64,000 bases of DNA from assembly GCF_004000275.1 (NCBI RefSeq), contig NZ_RCIP01000001.1:116749-180748 (forward strand). The letters are read 5' to 3'. Shown piece after piece: positions 27,309 to 36,052 of this stretch (its first letter is position 1; the number at the start of each line of letters is the position of its first letter). A program made the translations under genes and the position numbers. Under the pieces are notes generated by a model. The model did no database searches and was not told the origin of the DNA. It worked only from the letters and a program-made list of their open reading frames with translations. The DNA is from Saccharospirillum alexandrii. GTDB lineage: Bacteria > Pseudomonadota > Gammaproteobacteria > Pseudomonadales > Natronospirillaceae.

Positions 27309-28184
27309 ATGATCACAGGCAGTATTGTCGCCATGGTTACACCGATGCACCCAGATGGTGCTGTCGATTGGACCAGCCTTGAGCAGCTCATCGAGTTTCA
27401 TATCGACAATGGCACCGCCGCTATTGGCGCCGTTGGCACAACGGGTGAAGCTTCTACGCTCGATATGAAAGAGCACGAGGAAGTGATCCGGTTTGCTGTG
27501 GATAAATGCGCCGGTCGTATACCGGTAGTCGCCGGTACCGGCGGCAATTCAACGCGTGAAGCCATGCACCTGACCCGGGCCGCCAAAGCAGCAGGCGCCG
27601 ACGCGGCTTTGTTGGTAACGCCTTACTACAACAAGCCTACCCAGGAAGGCCTGTATCAGCACTATTGCTACATCGCTGAAAACGTCGATATACCGCAAAT
27701 TCTGTATAACGTGCCCGGCCGAACGGCCTGCGACATGTTGCCGGAGACGGCGCTGCGTCTGGCCGAAGTCGACAATATTGTCGGTATTAAAGAAGCCACG
27801 GGTGATCTCGAACGCGCTCGCTTCCTGATCGATAACGCCCCCGAGGGCTTTGCCATTTACAGTGGTGATGACGCCACGGCCATGGAACTGATGCTGATGG
27901 GTGGCCATGGTGATATCTCAGTAACCGCCAATGTCTCTCCCAAAGCCATGTCGAGCCTGTGCGCTGCTGCGATGGGCGGCGACCGGGAGCTGGCGACTCG
28001 GCTGAACGATTTGCTGATGCCCTTGCATACCAACCTGTTCGTTGAAGCGAACCCGATTCCGGTGAAATGGGCTCTGAATTTAATGGGTCTGATTCCGGCG
28101 GGCATTCGGTTGCCATTAACGCCGTTGTCCGAACCCATGCACGACATCGTCCGCAAGGCGCTGATGGAATCGGGTGTTGTCTGA
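27309..28184 (+). CDS. dapA: 4-hydroxy-tetrahydrodipicolinate synthase DapA
   Basis: A 291-residue TIM-barrel lyase condensing pyruvate with aspartate semialdehyde, first step of the lysine/diaminopimelate branch. Schiff-base Lys161 lies in VGIKEATGD, the active-site Tyr in YNVPGRT, and the N-terminal [14 protein letters not shown] is typical. ATG at 27309 is chosen from the family N-terminus and GGAGAC upstream; the frame is open back to 27252. bamC starts one base after its stop. Confidence 0.97.
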   Translation: MITGSIVAMVTPMHPDGAVDWTSLEQLIEFHIDNGTAAIGAVGTTGEASTLDMKEHEEVIRFAVDKCAGRIPVVAGTGGNSTREAMHLTRAAKAAGADAALLVTPYYNKPTQEGLYQHYCYIAENVDIPQILYNVPGRTACDMLPETALRLAEVDNIVGIKEATGDLERARFLIDNAPEGFAIYSGDDATAMELMLMGGHGDISVTANVSPKAMSSLCAAAMGGDRELATRLNDLLMPLHTNLFVEANPIPVKWALNLMGLIPAGIRLPLTPLSEPMHDIVRKALMESGVV

Positions 28185-28185
28185 C

Positions 28186-28797
28186 GTGAGACTTCTTCTG
28201 CTTCTACTGAGTGCCACGCTCGCGCTGGCCGCTTGCGGCCAGCGCGAGATCAACATCGACTATAACCCCGAAGCGGAAGCCCCTTCAGACTGGTACCCGA
28301 TACCGGTCGAAGAGCCTCGCACCGTTACCAATGCTAACCGGGCCGTCGCCCGCCCGCCGGTGACGATCGACGATTCCCTGTTTGAACGCAGTGCCACCAC
28401 CGATCTGATCATCACTGACAACACTGACAGTTTTGGCAATGTGTCGTTGCAAGTGAATCGCAGCGCCAGCCTGACCTGGGAGTTGCTGGAAGGCGCAGTG
28501 GCAGAGCTGGGTTGGCCGGTGGCCGACCGGAATCGCAGTCAGTACCGCCTGGAGCTGGAAGATGCCGATGTCGCCGGGCGCAATCTGTTTGGGCGCATAG
28601 GCGCCTTTTTTAGCGGTGAGCGCCAGACGGTTTATCTGATACTGGTTCCCAGAGTCAGTGGTACCGGCATTGCCGCCGAATACCCGGATGATCTGGTGCT
28701 GAGTGCGGAGGAGAACCGTCGGCTCATGAACGAGCTTCGAGACGCTCTGCTCGAAGGCCGGGCGTCAACCAGTGGTCAATCTGCTGTTCAGGAGTAA
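28186..28797 (+). CDS. bamC: Outer-membrane assembly lipoprotein BamC-like
   Basis: A 203-residue lipoprotein with lipobox ATLALAACGQ. The unstructured N-terminal segment and one helix-grip domain (SLTWELLEGAVAELGW...RYRLELED-like) match BamC/NlpB, although it is shorter than the E. coli protein (about 340 residues), so the second C-terminal domain is missing. GTG at 28186 gives the clean lipoprotein signal. It follows dapA by one base, the usual dapA-bamC pair. Part of the beta-barrel assembly complex. Confidence 0.85.
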   Translation: MRLLLLLLSATLALAACGQREINIDYNPEAEAPSDWYPIPVEEPRTVTNANRAVARPPVTIDDSLFERSATTDLIITDNTDSFGNVSLQVNRSASLTWELLEGAVAELGWPVADRNRSQYRLELEDADVAGRNLFGRIGAFFSGERQTVYLILVPRVSGTGIAAEYPDDLVLSAEENRRLMNELRDALLEGRASTSGQSAVQE

Positions 28798-28802
28798 CGG
28801 TA

Positions 28803-29570
28803 ATGCGGTTTACCTCTCTGGGCAGCGGCAGTAAGGGCAACGCCACGCTGATCCAGGCGGGCGAGACCACGCTGCTGGTAGACTGTGGCTTTGGCCTGAA
28901 AGAAGCGGAAGCACGCTTGCAGGCCCGGGGCATCGACCCGGCGCAGTTGACGGCGATCATGGTAACGCACGAACATGGCGATCACCTGCGCGGCGCGCCG
29001 ATGCTCAGCCGCAAGCATGGAGTGCCGGTGTACACGACACCGGGTACCGCCCGGTCGTTCAAAACGCCTGTTCCCCTGTTCAAACCCATTAATGTGCACC
29101 GGCCGTTTCGAATTGGTGATGTTGAGATAGAGCCAGTCACGGTGCCTCACGATGCGCGCGAGCCCGTACAATTCGTTTTCACGTTTCAGCAATACTGCAT
29201 GGGCGTATTAACGGACCTCGGCAGCATTACCCCCCTGGTTACTCGCAGCTATCAACGTTGCCAGGCATTACTGCTAGAATGCAACCATGACCCGGAGATG
29301 CTGGCAAACGGGCCCTATCCGGCCAGTCTGAAGCGTCGCGTTGGGGGTGATTGGGGGCATTTGAGCAACCAGCAAGCGGCGCAGTTGCTATCGAGCATCG
29401 AACTGGGAGGCTTGCAGCATTTAATGATTTCGCACATCAGTGAGCATAATAACCACCCTGATCTGGCCATGGCAGCACTGGCCCCCGTGCTGCAAAGCAA
29501 CAAAGCGTTGCAAGTCCATACCCTGACCCAGGACGAAGGCTGCCCCTGGATCCCATTACAACCCGCCTAA
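28803..29570 (+). CDS. MBL-fold metallo-hydrolase (YycJ/VicX-like)
   Basis: A 255-residue metallo-beta-lactamase-fold protein. The N-terminus MRFTSLGSGSKGNATLI and metal-binding VTHEHGDHLRG are typical of the YycJ/WalJ subgroup, whose members resemble 5'-3' exonucleases. It is in the conserved dapA-bamC-MBL-purC order. Substrate is unknown. Confidence 0.88.
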   Translation: MRFTSLGSGSKGNATLIQAGETTLLVDCGFGLKEAEARLQARGIDPAQLTAIMVTHEHGDHLRGAPMLSRKHGVPVYTTPGTARSFKTPVPLFKPINVHRPFRIGDVEIEPVTVPHDAREPVQFVFTFQQYCMGVLTDLGSITPLVTRSYQRCQALLLECNHDPEMLANGPYPASLKRRVGGDWGHLSNQQAAQLLSSIELGGLQHLMISHISEHNNHPDLAMAALAPVLQSNKALQVHTLTQDEGCPWIPLQPA

Positions 29571-29586
29571 CTGACGAGGCCAAGCA

Positions 29587-30303
29587 ATGAAAAAAACGGG
29601 TGAGCTCTACGCCGGCAAGGCAAAAACCGTTTATACCACCGACGATCCCTCACTGCTGGTGTTGGCGTTTCGCAACGACACCTCGGCGTTCGACGGTGAA
29701 AAAATGGAGCAATTGGAGCGCAAGGGCCAGGTGAACAACCAGTTCAATGCCTTCATCATGAAAGCGCTGGAACAGGCGGGCATTGCGACCCATTTTGTAG
29801 ACCAGCTCTCAATCAATGAAAGCCTGGTACGCAACCTCGACATGATTCCGGTAGAGTGTGTGGTGCGTAACCGTGCGGCAGGCAGTCTGGTGCGTCGTCT
29901 GGGTGTGACTGAGGGTCAGGAGCTGACACCGGCTGTGTTCGAGTTCTTCCTTAAGAACGACGCCCTGCACGATCCGATGATCAACGATTCGCACATTGCG
30001 ACCTTTGGCTGGGCGACGGAAGCTGAAGTTGAGGCCATGAAAACGCTGACACTGCAGGTCAACGAAGTGCTGACGAAATTGTTTGCCGATGGTGGGCTGG
30101 TGCTGGTTGACTATAAGCTCGAATTCGGGCGTTTCGAAGGCAAGATCGTACTCGGCGACGAATTTTCACCGGATGGCTGCCGCCTGTGGGATGCCGGTAC
30201 CGGCGAAAAGATGGATAAAGACCGTTTTCGCCAGAATTTAGGTAATGTTATCGAAAGCTATGAAGAAGTCGGTCGCCGTATTGGCATCGAGTTTCAGTCT
30301 TGA
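29587..30303 (+). CDS. purC: SAICAR synthetase PurC
   Basis: A 238-residue purine-synthesis enzyme that joins aspartate to CAIR. The N-terminus [17 protein letters not shown], the central [15 protein letters not shown] and late [13 protein letters not shown] and [14 protein letters not shown] are diagnostic. It is full length and ends the nadA-to-purC block; an intrinsic terminator follows at once. Confidence 0.98.
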   Translation: MKKTGELYAGKAKTVYTTDDPSLLVLAFRNDTSAFDGEKMEQLERKGQVNNQFNAFIMKALEQAGIATHFVDQLSINESLVRNLDMIPVECVVRNRAAGSLVRRLGVTEGQELTPAVFEFFLKNDALHDPMINDSHIATFGWATEAEVEAMKTLTLQVNEVLTKLFADGGLVLVDYKLEFGRFEGKIVLGDEFSPDGCRLWDAGTGEKMDKDRFRQNLGNVIESYEEVGRRIGIEFQS

Positions 30304-30304
30304 A

Positions 30305-30339
30305 CTAGGCTGGGACTTAAGCCTAGGCTCCGTTTTATT
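30305..30339 (+). terminator. Probable intrinsic terminator of purC
   Basis: CTAGGCT/AGCCTAG stem of 7 bp with an 8-nt loop, then TTTTATT after a 6-nt gap. It starts 2 bp after the purC stop. Confidence 0.6.
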
Positions 30340-30354
30340 CGGTGCCTTGAGTCC

Positions 30355-30467
30355 GTGCCAGGCACCGGGTGTGCCTATCCGGGGTCGGCGTGAACCCATC
30401 CATGGGGCCTAGACCGCAACATCCTTGTTGCGGACTGCCCCGGATAGGCACACCCGGCACCTGGCAC
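30355..30467 (+). repeat. Dispersed structured repeat, copy 1
   Basis: A 113-bp element: left arm 30355-30384 and right arm 30438-30467 are complementary at 28 of 30 positions and enclose a 53-nt core. In the core a 7-bp hairpin (CCGCAAC/GTTGCGG, 30414-30433) and a CCC-ATCCAT-GGG hairpin are visible. Copies 2 and 3 (39312-39424 and 59353-59459) have a core of the same length and near-identical sequence, but different arm sequences that still pair. It lies between purC and an outer-membrane protein gene and encodes no plausible protein. Confidence 0.9.
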
Positions 30468-30559
30468 TCTATCAGGTGCCAGCGTCAGGTTTTAAAACTC
30501 AAGAATAGTCAATTGTTGGTGCAGACTCTGTCTGTGAAACATGCACATGAGGAATCACT

Positions 30560-31378
30560 ATGAAAATTTGGATGGCCACCGCTGCTGCGGCTACTGTTTT
30601 GTTTGCGCCTCTGGCGTCTGCCAAGGTGCTGATCGATATTGATGGCGGGTTGGGGTACAGCTTTAACTCTCTGAATGAAGGGTCGCTGGCAAATGATTCG
30701 ATTGACCTGCAGGGAACCAACAGTGCAACCGAACCAGTCGGGTTGAATCAGGATGCTGAAAATGGCCTTTATGCCTGGACTAAAATATCAGTGCCTATTT
30801 TTCCTGATGTTGGATTGAAATATCAGAATCTGTACAGCACTGGTACAAACACGGTTGCACAAACCGTCGAATACGGTGGGGAGACTCAGACGTTTACCGG
30901 TGAGTTGGAGTCAGAATTTGATCTGAGCTATTTTGACCTGTCATTGACCTATGGAATCCCTCTGCCTTCAGCTTCAGTAGATTTTGGTCTCAACTTCCGA
31001 TCTTTAATCGGTGGCTTTAGTGCAGAAGTTGATGGCACCAATCAGTCAATTGATACCGCTTTTGAAGTTGGTGGCACACCGATTATCGTACCCATGCTGT
31101 ATCTGGGAGGTCACTTTGACATCCCCGTCGCCGATGTTCGCCTGGGTGGTGAGCTGAAAACCTTGCCGATCGGCGATACCAACATCACTGATCTGGAATT
31201 GAAGGGTACCTGGTTTGCACCGCTGCCGACCAACATGCTGGTCAAGCTGGGCGTTGAAGCAGGCTACCGTAACTACGGACTGACCATTGGTGAATCAACA
31301 CTGGGTGCCGATACGTCAGATTTTGCCTCTGACGTGAACTATTCCGGTTTCTTTGCCGGTGCCGCGCTGAGCTTCTAA
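30560..31378 (+). CDS. Predicted outer-membrane beta-barrel protein (TIGR04219-like)
   Basis: A 272-residue protein with signal peptide (MKIWMATAAAATVLFAPLASA) and alternating short amphipathic strands; the last strand ends in Phe (GAALSF), the usual barrel C-terminal signature. The N-terminal DIDGGLGYSF and YGIPLPSASVDFGLNFRS runs recall the small TIGR04219 outer-membrane family, function unknown. ATG follows GAGGAATCACT. It stands alone between repeat copy 1 and a strong terminator. Codon use is more AT-rich than its neighbours, which may reflect high expression. Confidence 0.8.
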   Translation: MKIWMATAAAATVLFAPLASAKVLIDIDGGLGYSFNSLNEGSLANDSIDLQGTNSATEPVGLNQDAENGLYAWTKISVPIFPDVGLKYQNLYSTGTNTVAQTVEYGGETQTFTGELESEFDLSYFDLSLTYGIPLPSASVDFGLNFRSLIGGFSAEVDGTNQSIDTAFEVGGTPIIVPMLYLGGHFDIPVADVRLGGELKTLPIGDTNITDLELKGTWFAPLPTNMLVKLGVEAGYRNYGLTIGESTLGADTSDFASDVNYSGFFAGAALSF

Positions 31379-31415
31379 TCTGACTTAGCCAGTGTCTGAC
31401 ACCAAGAGACCCTCG

Positions 31416-31445
31416 AAAGCCTCCCTGCGGAGGCTTTTTTGTTTT
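31416..31445 (+). terminator. Rho-independent terminator after the outer-membrane protein gene
   Basis: AGCCTCC-CTGC-GGAGGCT, a 7-bp stem with tetraloop, followed by TTTTTGTTTT. Confidence 0.93.
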
Positions 31446-31497
31446 AGCCTGACTGGGTTAGTCTGTGCAGCAGGCCAATGGATCGAGAAAGCCGACA

Positions 31498-32952
31498 ATG
31501 AATCCTGTTTTAGCCGCAGCTGATGTGGCGACCGTTGAAAAAGCCTGGGCATCGGATCAGGGCGGTGACCGGGGTACCTGGCCGTTAATGGAGGCTGCCG
31601 GCAAAGCCATTGCGCGTGAACTGGAAGCGCTGGTATCCCAGGGTGTTATCTGGGTGCTGGCAGGCAAGGGTAATAATGGTGGGGACGGCTATGTAGCCGC
31701 CTGGCACCTTGATCAGATGGGGTTCGATGTCTGTGTCATAGCGCCCCTGGGGTCCTCGCGACCGGGTTCGGATGCCGAGCGAGCCCGGCAGCGGTGGCTC
31801 AGTGTAGGTAGCGAACAGGCGGTTTTGCCAGAGACAGCCCCTGTCGTGGTCGTCGATGCATTGCTGGGGTCAGGTCAGCGAGGAGCTCTTGCAGAGCCGC
31901 TGGCCGGCATGGTGGCCGCCGTCAATCAACAGGCCACCTATCGCCTTGCTGTTGATGTCCCTACTGGTTTAAACGCTGATACTGGTGTTACTGAGGGCGT
32001 TGTCTTTCAGGCTGATCAAACCCTGAGTTTCATTGCGTTCAAGCCCGGCTTATTGACCGGCGATGGCCCTGGCTGTGTCGGGAGTCTGAGGTTGGAGACG
32101 CTCGGCGTCGATGCAACTCGCCGGGCAACGTCGATGGATCTGGCGTTGCATGGGTACCTGGAGGCAGCGCCAGCCTGGCCAGCGCGTCTCGCCAATTACC
32201 ACAAGGGGCGTTTTGGGCAGGTCAGCGTTGTCGCCGGTTCGCAAGGTATGGGCGGTGCTGGGCTGCTGTCGGCCCGGGCAGCGTTGGCGGCCGGGGCCGG
32301 TAAGGTGGTCTGGCATACCACGCCGGAGCATGCGCAGGCGGCGTTGGCAGTGCAGCCTGAACTGATGACGGCAGCGCCGGACGCCAGTGCCGTATCCGAC
32401 TCAGCCATCCTTGTGTTGGGGCCGGGGTTGGGCCGTGGTTCGCAAGCGCAGGCTTGTTGCAACGCCTTGACTGGGAGGTGCCCATCCGGAGTGCTCGATG
32501 CCGATGGTCTGGCCTGGCTGGCGGCACACCCCCGAGCCGTGCCAGGCTGGGTGCTGACACCCCATCCGGGCGAAGCCGGTGCGCTATTGGGGCTCTCTGC
32601 CGCAGAGGTGCAGGCGGATCGCTGCGCGGCAGCGCTGACGCTGAGCAAACGCTATCAGGCAGTGGTTGTGCTGAAAGGGGCAGGAAGTGTCATCGCAGAA
32701 GCAGGGCAGCTCTGGTTCAGTCACCCGGGTACAGTAGCCATGGCAACCCCGGGCATGGGCGATACCCTGGCCGGGTGGATAGGCGGACTGATGGCCCAGG
32801 GCTTTTCACCCCTGCAAGCGGCTCAATCGGCCACCTGGTGGCATGCTGCCCTGGCGCAGTCACTGGCGAGCCAGCAGCGTATTGTGCTGGCGACCGACCT
32901 GTTACCCCTTATTCAGGCGGCTCAGCCGACCAGTCCCGCCCGAGATCATTGA
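31498..32952 (+). CDS. nnr: Bifunctional NAD(P)H-hydrate repair enzyme (epimerase + dehydratase)
   Basis: A fused enzyme of 484 residues that repairs hydrated NAD(P)H. The N-terminal YjeF_N epimerase half has VLAGKGNNGGDGYVAAWHL and VDALLGSG; the C-terminal ADP-dependent dehydratase half (from about 225) has VVAGSQGMGGAGLLSARA, VLTPHPGEAGALLG, VVLKGAGSVIA and the TPGMGDTLAGWIGG loop. ATG at 31498 gives a normal N-terminus; GTG at 31465 is possible. Unlike many gammaproteobacteria, tsaE does not follow; the 3' end overlaps a convergent lipoprotein gene by 44 bp. Confidence 0.95.
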   Translation: MNPVLAAADVATVEKAWASDQGGDRGTWPLMEAAGKAIARELEALVSQGVIWVLAGKGNNGGDGYVAAWHLDQMGFDVCVIAPLGSSRPGSDAERARQRWLSVGSEQAVLPETAPVVVVDALLGSGQRGALAEPLAGMVAAVNQQATYRLAVDVPTGLNADTGVTEGVVFQADQTLSFIAFKPGLLTGDGPGCVGSLRLETLGVDATRRATSMDLALHGYLEAAPAWPARLANYHKGRFGQVSVVAGSQGMGGAGLLSARAALAAGAGKVVWHTTPEHAQAALAVQPELMTAAPDASAVSDSAILVLGPGLGRGSQAQACCNALTGRCPSGVLDADGLAWLAAHPRAVPGWVLTPHPGEAGALLGLSAAEVQADRCAAALTLSKRYQAVVVLKGAGSVIAEAGQLWFSHPGTVAMATPGMGDTLAGWIGGLMAQGFSPLQAAQSATWWHAALAQSLASQQRIVLATDLLPLIQAAQPTSPARDH

Positions 32953-34303
32953 CGCATTGGTTGCGCAAACGGGCGCGTTGCTCGGTTAGGGTTTCACCTG
33001 TGTTGCGTTGTGGATTGTCGTAGTGGTAAACCCGAACCTGGTTCAGTACCGAGGTGCAGGAGCCCAGAAACACACCGCCCTGTTGCGATGCCGGAGAGCA
33101 GGGCGCCGGGCTGAACTGCGTTTGGGTGCTGCCGCTGTCACTCGCCTCACAAGCGCCCAGAGAGCCCCCGTCAACGGTGCTGATACAGATATTGCTGGCA
33201 TTGGCGGTTAATGGTGAGGTGCTGCAGCTGCCCTCGGCGCCAAAGCTGGGCTGGCTGATCACATCATTGGCACTGGCTTGCAGGGCCAGGCCATCGGTTG
33301 CCTGGTTGCCTTCGCTGTCGGTCGCCACAACGACCCAAGTGTAGGGGCCGGGGTCTGTCAGCGATGCGGCAAACAGCGCGCCGCTGCCGGTTGTGATGCG
33401 TCCGGTGGGGCCCACCAGGGTGTGCTGAAACGACAGCGCACCCTGGAAGTCGGAGCGAGTACCACTGACATCGACTTGCCAGTCAAGCGGCACGGTAAAG
33501 GGAGACGAGGGAATGGCCTGATAATCGATGGCGATCGGGTTGTTGCTTGCTGGTACCGGTGGCGGGATCTCGAAAGTGGCGGTAAGTGCATCACCCCCTA
33601 TGGCAATGAGCGCGGTGTTTTCATCAAACAGCGTCGCGTAGTTGAGCGTGTCGAGTATGTCGCCTTCGTTGTCCAGGGCGTTCAAGCCGGTGGGCGTTGC
33701 TTCCAGTTGCACATGGTCGTGGAGGTCATCAAGCCAATCCAGGCCGGGGTCGGCAATATAAGGGTCGGAGAAAGGGTTGCGAGCGGTTTGCCACTCAGGC
33801 GCCAGCCAAGTTTGCAGCTGTTGCTGGGCGGCTTGCTGACGGTCCGGTGTAAAACGGCTGATCAGGTCGTTGCGGCACCCGGGGTTGGTGGTGCAAACAT
33901 CCAGCGTCTGGCCCAGTTGATACCGGCTCCAGCTATCGAGCAGGGCGTCGGTGGTCGGGTTAATATTAACCAGAGCGACGGTCTGCTCCGGTTCGTGGCG
34001 GTACAGACTCGTCAGTTCGGTGACGGACTGATCGGCGTTTTCAATCGTTGCCTGTATCAGGGCTGAGCGTTGACGCTCCGATAATAATCGATAGACGCCT
34101 TCCTGGTTCGCCCGGCTGCAATCGGTTTCAATACAGACCTCTGCCCAGGCGCCTGGCCGGCCTATCGCCACGGTTCCGGTCAGCCGATACAGTTGGGTGG
34201 TGCTTTCAGAGTGGCCCTGGCCATCGTCGCCTGACTGGCTGCAAGCGGACAGCGCCAGGCAAAGCAGGGCGACAGTTAGGATCAGCGTAAGGTGTCGGGG
34301 CAC
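32909..34303 (-). CDS. Hypothetical lipoprotein
   Basis: A 464-residue protein with lipobox LALSACSQ (Cys near residue 21), so a secreted, lipid-anchored protein. I do not recognise the family. Visible: a middle region with 'NINPTTDALLDSWSRYQLG', then an Ig/PKD-like stretch (about 255-345: AIDYQAIPSSPFTVPLDW ... GPYTWVVVATDSEGNQATDG), then a C-terminal part with several Cys (EGSCSTSPLTANASNICIS) that could form disulfides. Its 3' end overlaps nnr by 44 bp in convergent orientation. No operon partner. Confidence 0.75.
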   Translation of the reverse strand: MPRHLTLILTVALLCLALSACSQSGDDGQGHSESTTQLYRLTGTVAIGRPGAWAEVCIETDCSRANQEGVYRLLSERQRSALIQATIENADQSVTELTSLYRHEPEQTVALVNINPTTDALLDSWSRYQLGQTLDVCTTNPGCRNDLISRFTPDRQQAAQQQLQTWLAPEWQTARNPFSDPYIADPGLDWLDDLHDHVQLEATPTGLNALDNEGDILDTLNYATLFDENTALIAIGGDALTATFEIPPPVPASNNPIAIDYQAIPSSPFTVPLDWQVDVSGTRSDFQGALSFQHTLVGPTGRITTGSGALFAASLTDPGPYTWVVVATDSEGNQATDGLALQASANDVISQPSFGAEGSCSTSPLTANASNICISTVDGGSLGACEASDSGSTQTQFSPAPCSPASQQGGVFLGSCTSVLNQVRVYHYDNPQRNTGETLTEQRARLRNQCVNDLGRDWSAEPPE

Positions 34304-34506
34304 AGAAAACTCCGGATCAGGCAGCCACCAGGTGGTCGTTAATACATCGGACGCGCAGCCCGGAACTTGAGGGTCGCTGACCTGAAACCGCTTTTTCGCT
34401 AAACTGCGTCGCTTGAGCCTGAGTTTGCGGATGACCGGGTTAAGGCTATGCTGGCAACACCCCGCGTGAACGAACTTGAGCGCGCAATCAAAACAGTGAG
34501 AATAAT

Positions 34507-35949
34507 GTGAGTTGGATCATTATACCCAACCAGCCATTGCTGTCAGCGATGGTGTGGGTGGCGATTGCCATGGTGGCGGGCTATGTAGCGCGGGCCTCGG
34601 TAATGCGCCTGTTAAACGCTCTGACCGGATCTGTGCGGCTGCTACTGCGTGCCCACGCGAAAGCGCTGGTGGCCGCAGCGGATCAGCTGGACCGCCGTAA
34701 CCGGGTTGTGTTGTTCGAAATGGGCCAGCAGCGGCTGGAGCGACGGCTGGACCGTGAGTTTCACCAGGTATGGCACCTGATCGACCGGGATCTTGCCCAG
34801 TTCCCGCACTGGCAGCGTCAGATCAGTCAGCACATCAGCCAGCTTGAAGAGGATTATCACAAGACGGCTGAGACACCGCCGCCAGCCCCGGATTGGCTGG
34901 ATTCCATTGCCGCTGTTGTGCGCCTGAAAGAAACGCAGAGTGGCAATCCGGCGTTCTCCGGCGTGCTGAAGGATCTCGAATCGAACCTGAACCGGCAGCA
35001 TGAGCAGGCGTTGCATGATTATCGAAAGAGCATGAGTCACAGGCATCGGCTGCTGCACAGCATGATGCCGCAGTGGCGTAAGCTCAGTCACGCCATCGAA
35101 CGGGTGAGGTCGGGCATCCGTGGTTTGCTCGACATGGCACGCGACATTGACCGTCACATGGATCAATATCAGCGCCTGGTGACCGCCGGAGACCAAGCCA
35201 GCCGGGGCCTGCAGGTTTCCCTGTTGGTTGAGGGGCTGTTGTCTGCAGTGCTGATGGCGTTATGGGGGGGTGTTGCCTGGCTCAGCTTTGACCTGATGAA
35301 TGCACCGCTGCAAACCCTGATGGCGCCCGGCGAATCCCTGGTTGGTCTGTCAATGACCGACTGGGCCGGCTTGATGCTGATTGGGGCAAGTGTTGTGCTG
35401 GGCTGGGTACTGATGGAGTTGCTGCGCATAACCCGTGTGTTCGACGGTCTTTATGGGCTGGATGCACTGGTCAGGCGCCGTCTGGTCTGGGCATTAACGG
35501 CGTTGCTGCTTGTACTGGCCCTCACTCAGGCCGGGCTGGTCTACCTGCACCAACGAGCAGGCTTGCCGGCAACCGAGCTTGAGCGACTGATTCAATACCC
35601 GGTCATCGTCTATGAGGCGCCACTGCTGGATCAGGGTCTGGTTCTGGGCGCACGCATGATGCTGGCGTTTGTACTGCCCTTTATCCTGATTTTCTTTGCG
35701 GTACCGTTTGAGCGGCTGATGCACAGTTTGCGTATTGTCGTGGTGGTTGCCCTGTCACTGGCATTGCGGCTGTTGGCCTGGGTGTTGCGGTTGACGGCCG
35801 GTTGGTTGTGGTACCTGAACCGTGCCGTCCAGGCCGTGTACGATGTCTTTATTGGCTTGCCCTTATGGGCCGCTTCGAGACTCAGACCAAGGTCTGCCAA
35901 GGCCGTGGAGCATCAGGAGGCTGCGGCGGAAATTCGTAAGCCGGTGTAG
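34507..35949 (+). CDS. Hypothetical multi-helix membrane protein
   Basis: A 480-residue protein not assigned to a known family. One N-terminal helix (about 13-30) is followed by a long soluble, Gln/His/Arg-rich helical region (about 45-235, probably coiled coil), then a membrane domain with helices near 237-262, 284-303, 327-345, 382-402 and 410-440. The plan (long helical domain plus a small helix bundle) recalls mechanosensitive-channel-like or sensor proteins, but there is no diagnostic motif. It starts at GTG 34507 and is followed by a hairpin and T-rich stretch at 36031. Confidence 0.7.
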   Translation: MSWIIIPNQPLLSAMVWVAIAMVAGYVARASVMRLLNALTGSVRLLLRAHAKALVAAADQLDRRNRVVLFEMGQQRLERRLDREFHQVWHLIDRDLAQFPHWQRQISQHISQLEEDYHKTAETPPPAPDWLDSIAAVVRLKETQSGNPAFSGVLKDLESNLNRQHEQALHDYRKSMSHRHRLLHSMMPQWRKLSHAIERVRSGIRGLLDMARDIDRHMDQYQRLVTAGDQASRGLQVSLLVEGLLSAVLMALWGGVAWLSFDLMNAPLQTLMAPGESLVGLSMTDWAGLMLIGASVVLGWVLMELLRITRVFDGLYGLDALVRRRLVWALTALLLVLALTQAGLVYLHQRAGLPATELERLIQYPVIVYEAPLLDQGLVLGARMMLAFVLPFILIFFAVPFERLMHSLRIVVVVALSLALRLLAWVLRLTAGWLWYLNRAVQAVYDVFIGLPLWAASRLRPRSAKAVEHQEAAAEIRKPV

Positions 35950-36030
35950 TGGTAGCGCTGCAGTGGGTGTGGTGCTAACAGCCCCCATTTCCGGTCAATT
36001 ACCGGTAAACGCTGTGGTTTCTGCTCTAGC

Positions 36031-36050
36031 CCCCAGTTAGACTGGGGTTT
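36031..36050 (+). terminator. Possible intrinsic terminator
   Basis: CCCCAGT-TAG-ACTGGGG, a 7-bp perfect stem with a 3-nt loop, followed by TTTGTCTTT. It lies 81 bp after the preceding gene and just before the structured leader of the FKBP gene, so it may end the upstream transcript or be part of the leader. Confidence 0.5.
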
Positions 36051-36052
36051 GT

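Noticed and set aside
30369-30563. Small open frame crossing repeat copy 1
   Set aside because: It translates the hairpin; the equivalent frame is not kept in copies 2 and 3, and the changes preserve base pairing rather than protein.
33278-34066. A 262-codon plus-strand open frame opposite the lipoprotein gene
   Set aside because: The minus-strand gene has a lipobox signal and normal start; the plus frame lacks both and is Gly/Arg/Val-rich, as expected for a shadow.
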